DNA of 64,000 nt from Pectobacterium aroidearum (GTDB lineage: Bacteria > Pseudomonadota > Gammaproteobacteria > Enterobacterales > Enterobacteriaceae). Below, one piece after another: positions 63,720 to 64,000 of this stretch (positions within the stretch are counted from its first letter, which is position 1; the number at the start of each line of letters is the position of its first letter). The stretch lies in assembly GCF_041228105.1 (NCBI RefSeq), contig NZ_CP166097.1:2294001-2358000 (forward strand), in the 5' to 3' direction. The position numbers and the translations under genes are program-made. A model generated the notes under the pieces. It had not been told where the DNA came from. It worked only from the letters and a program-made list of their open reading frames with translations, and searched no databases.

Positions 63720-64000
63720 TTATGTCGAGGTTTGTGACGAGCGCGTTGTTAACCAGGTGGTGAATGCCTCGGGAGGAATGGGCCGGGAAAAATAGTAGCC
63801 CTGCACTTCATCACACCCAAAACAGGCCAGGTAGTCGAGCGTTTCTTTATTTTCTACGCCTTCCGCCAACACAATATAGTTCAGTTTGTGCAGCATACTG
63901 ATAATCGATTCCACAATGACGCGGCTTTTATGGTCCGTTTTTATATCTTTAATCAGCGATTTATCCAGCTTTATCACCGTAGAGGGGATATTACGCAGAT
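63720..64000 (-). CDS. EAL-domain c-di-GMP phosphodiesterase, C-terminal end (cut by window edge)
   Basis: Open through the right edge; the visible 93 codons are the last third of an EAL domain: IKLDKSLIKDI (DK metal/lysine motif), then VLAEGVENKETLDYL (the second conserved Glu) and DEVQGYYFSRPIPPEAF, the typical end of EAL proteins that hydrolyse cyclic di-GMP. The upstream N-terminal sensor or GGDEF part is outside the window. Confidence 0.93.
   Translation of the reverse strand, partial: LRNIPSTVIKLDKSLIKDIKTDHKSRVIVESIISMLHKLNYIVLAEGVENKETLDYLACFGCDEVQGYYFSRPIPPEAFTTWLTTRSSQTST

Overview
The window reads as chromosome of a soft-rot enterobacterium, most likely Pectobacterium. The support is gene order and sequence close to E. 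coli (sapABC, pspFABC, ycjXF-tyrR-tpx, mpaA/mppA, zntB-fnrS, ttcA, ldhA, ydbH-ynbE-azoR-hrpA) combined with plant-pathogen and Pectobacterium-type genes: a CelV-like secreted cellulase, a ferredoxin-containing M-class bacteriocin (pectocin M type) and a large CDI system. No database search was possible; names rest on recognisable motifs, lengths and synteny.

Layout. 1-3097: sapC(partial)BA, minus strand. 3269-4194: Xre/RES toxin-antitoxin pair. 4272-4409: Fur-controlled small RNA RyhB. 4438-7201: AraC regulator divergent from a second-type LeuA. 7552-9069: cellulase. 9141-11687: pspF divergent from a sigma54-driven pspABC. 11780-23159: lipoprotein and a cdiB-cdiC-cdiA-cdiI locus whose toxin tip carries deaminase motifs. 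23431-29278: ycjXF, a periplasmic M20 peptidase, tyrR. 29308-30822: a small insert between tyrR and tpx, flanked by a duplicated terminator hairpin. 30891-35332: tpx, mpaA, mppA, zntB, small RNA FnrS. 35875-36810: ttcA.

36888-47612 is a decayed prophage at ttcA, the locus used by Rac in E. coli. It keeps a broken integrase, remnants of replication-region genes, antiterminator Q and a complete lysis cassette (endolysin, two holin-like proteins, Rz/Rz1). Head and tail genes are gone; only a broken terminase small subunit and an IS3 scrap remain. Inserted cargo includes a putative modification-dependent nuclease, a two-TM/beta-rich membrane protein, and a pectocin M with its immunity gene directly behind the spanins. 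This looks like a lysis module retained beside a bacteriocin.

47613-49650 is an accessory stretch with a large perfect inverted repeat, a Gly/Ser-rich peptide, a cystatin-like protein and a second cassette made of a small Cys-tailed peptide followed by a ferredoxin. The same two-gene arrangement precedes the pectocin. The paired Cys-tail peptide/ferredoxin cassettes are the best candidate here for an undescribed system.

49648-64000 returns to core genome: DUF333 lipoprotein, ldhA, two Aer-like receptors separated by a repeat element, ydbH-ynbE (ydbL missing), azoR, hrpA, an EcsC-family gene and the end of an EAL-domain gene.
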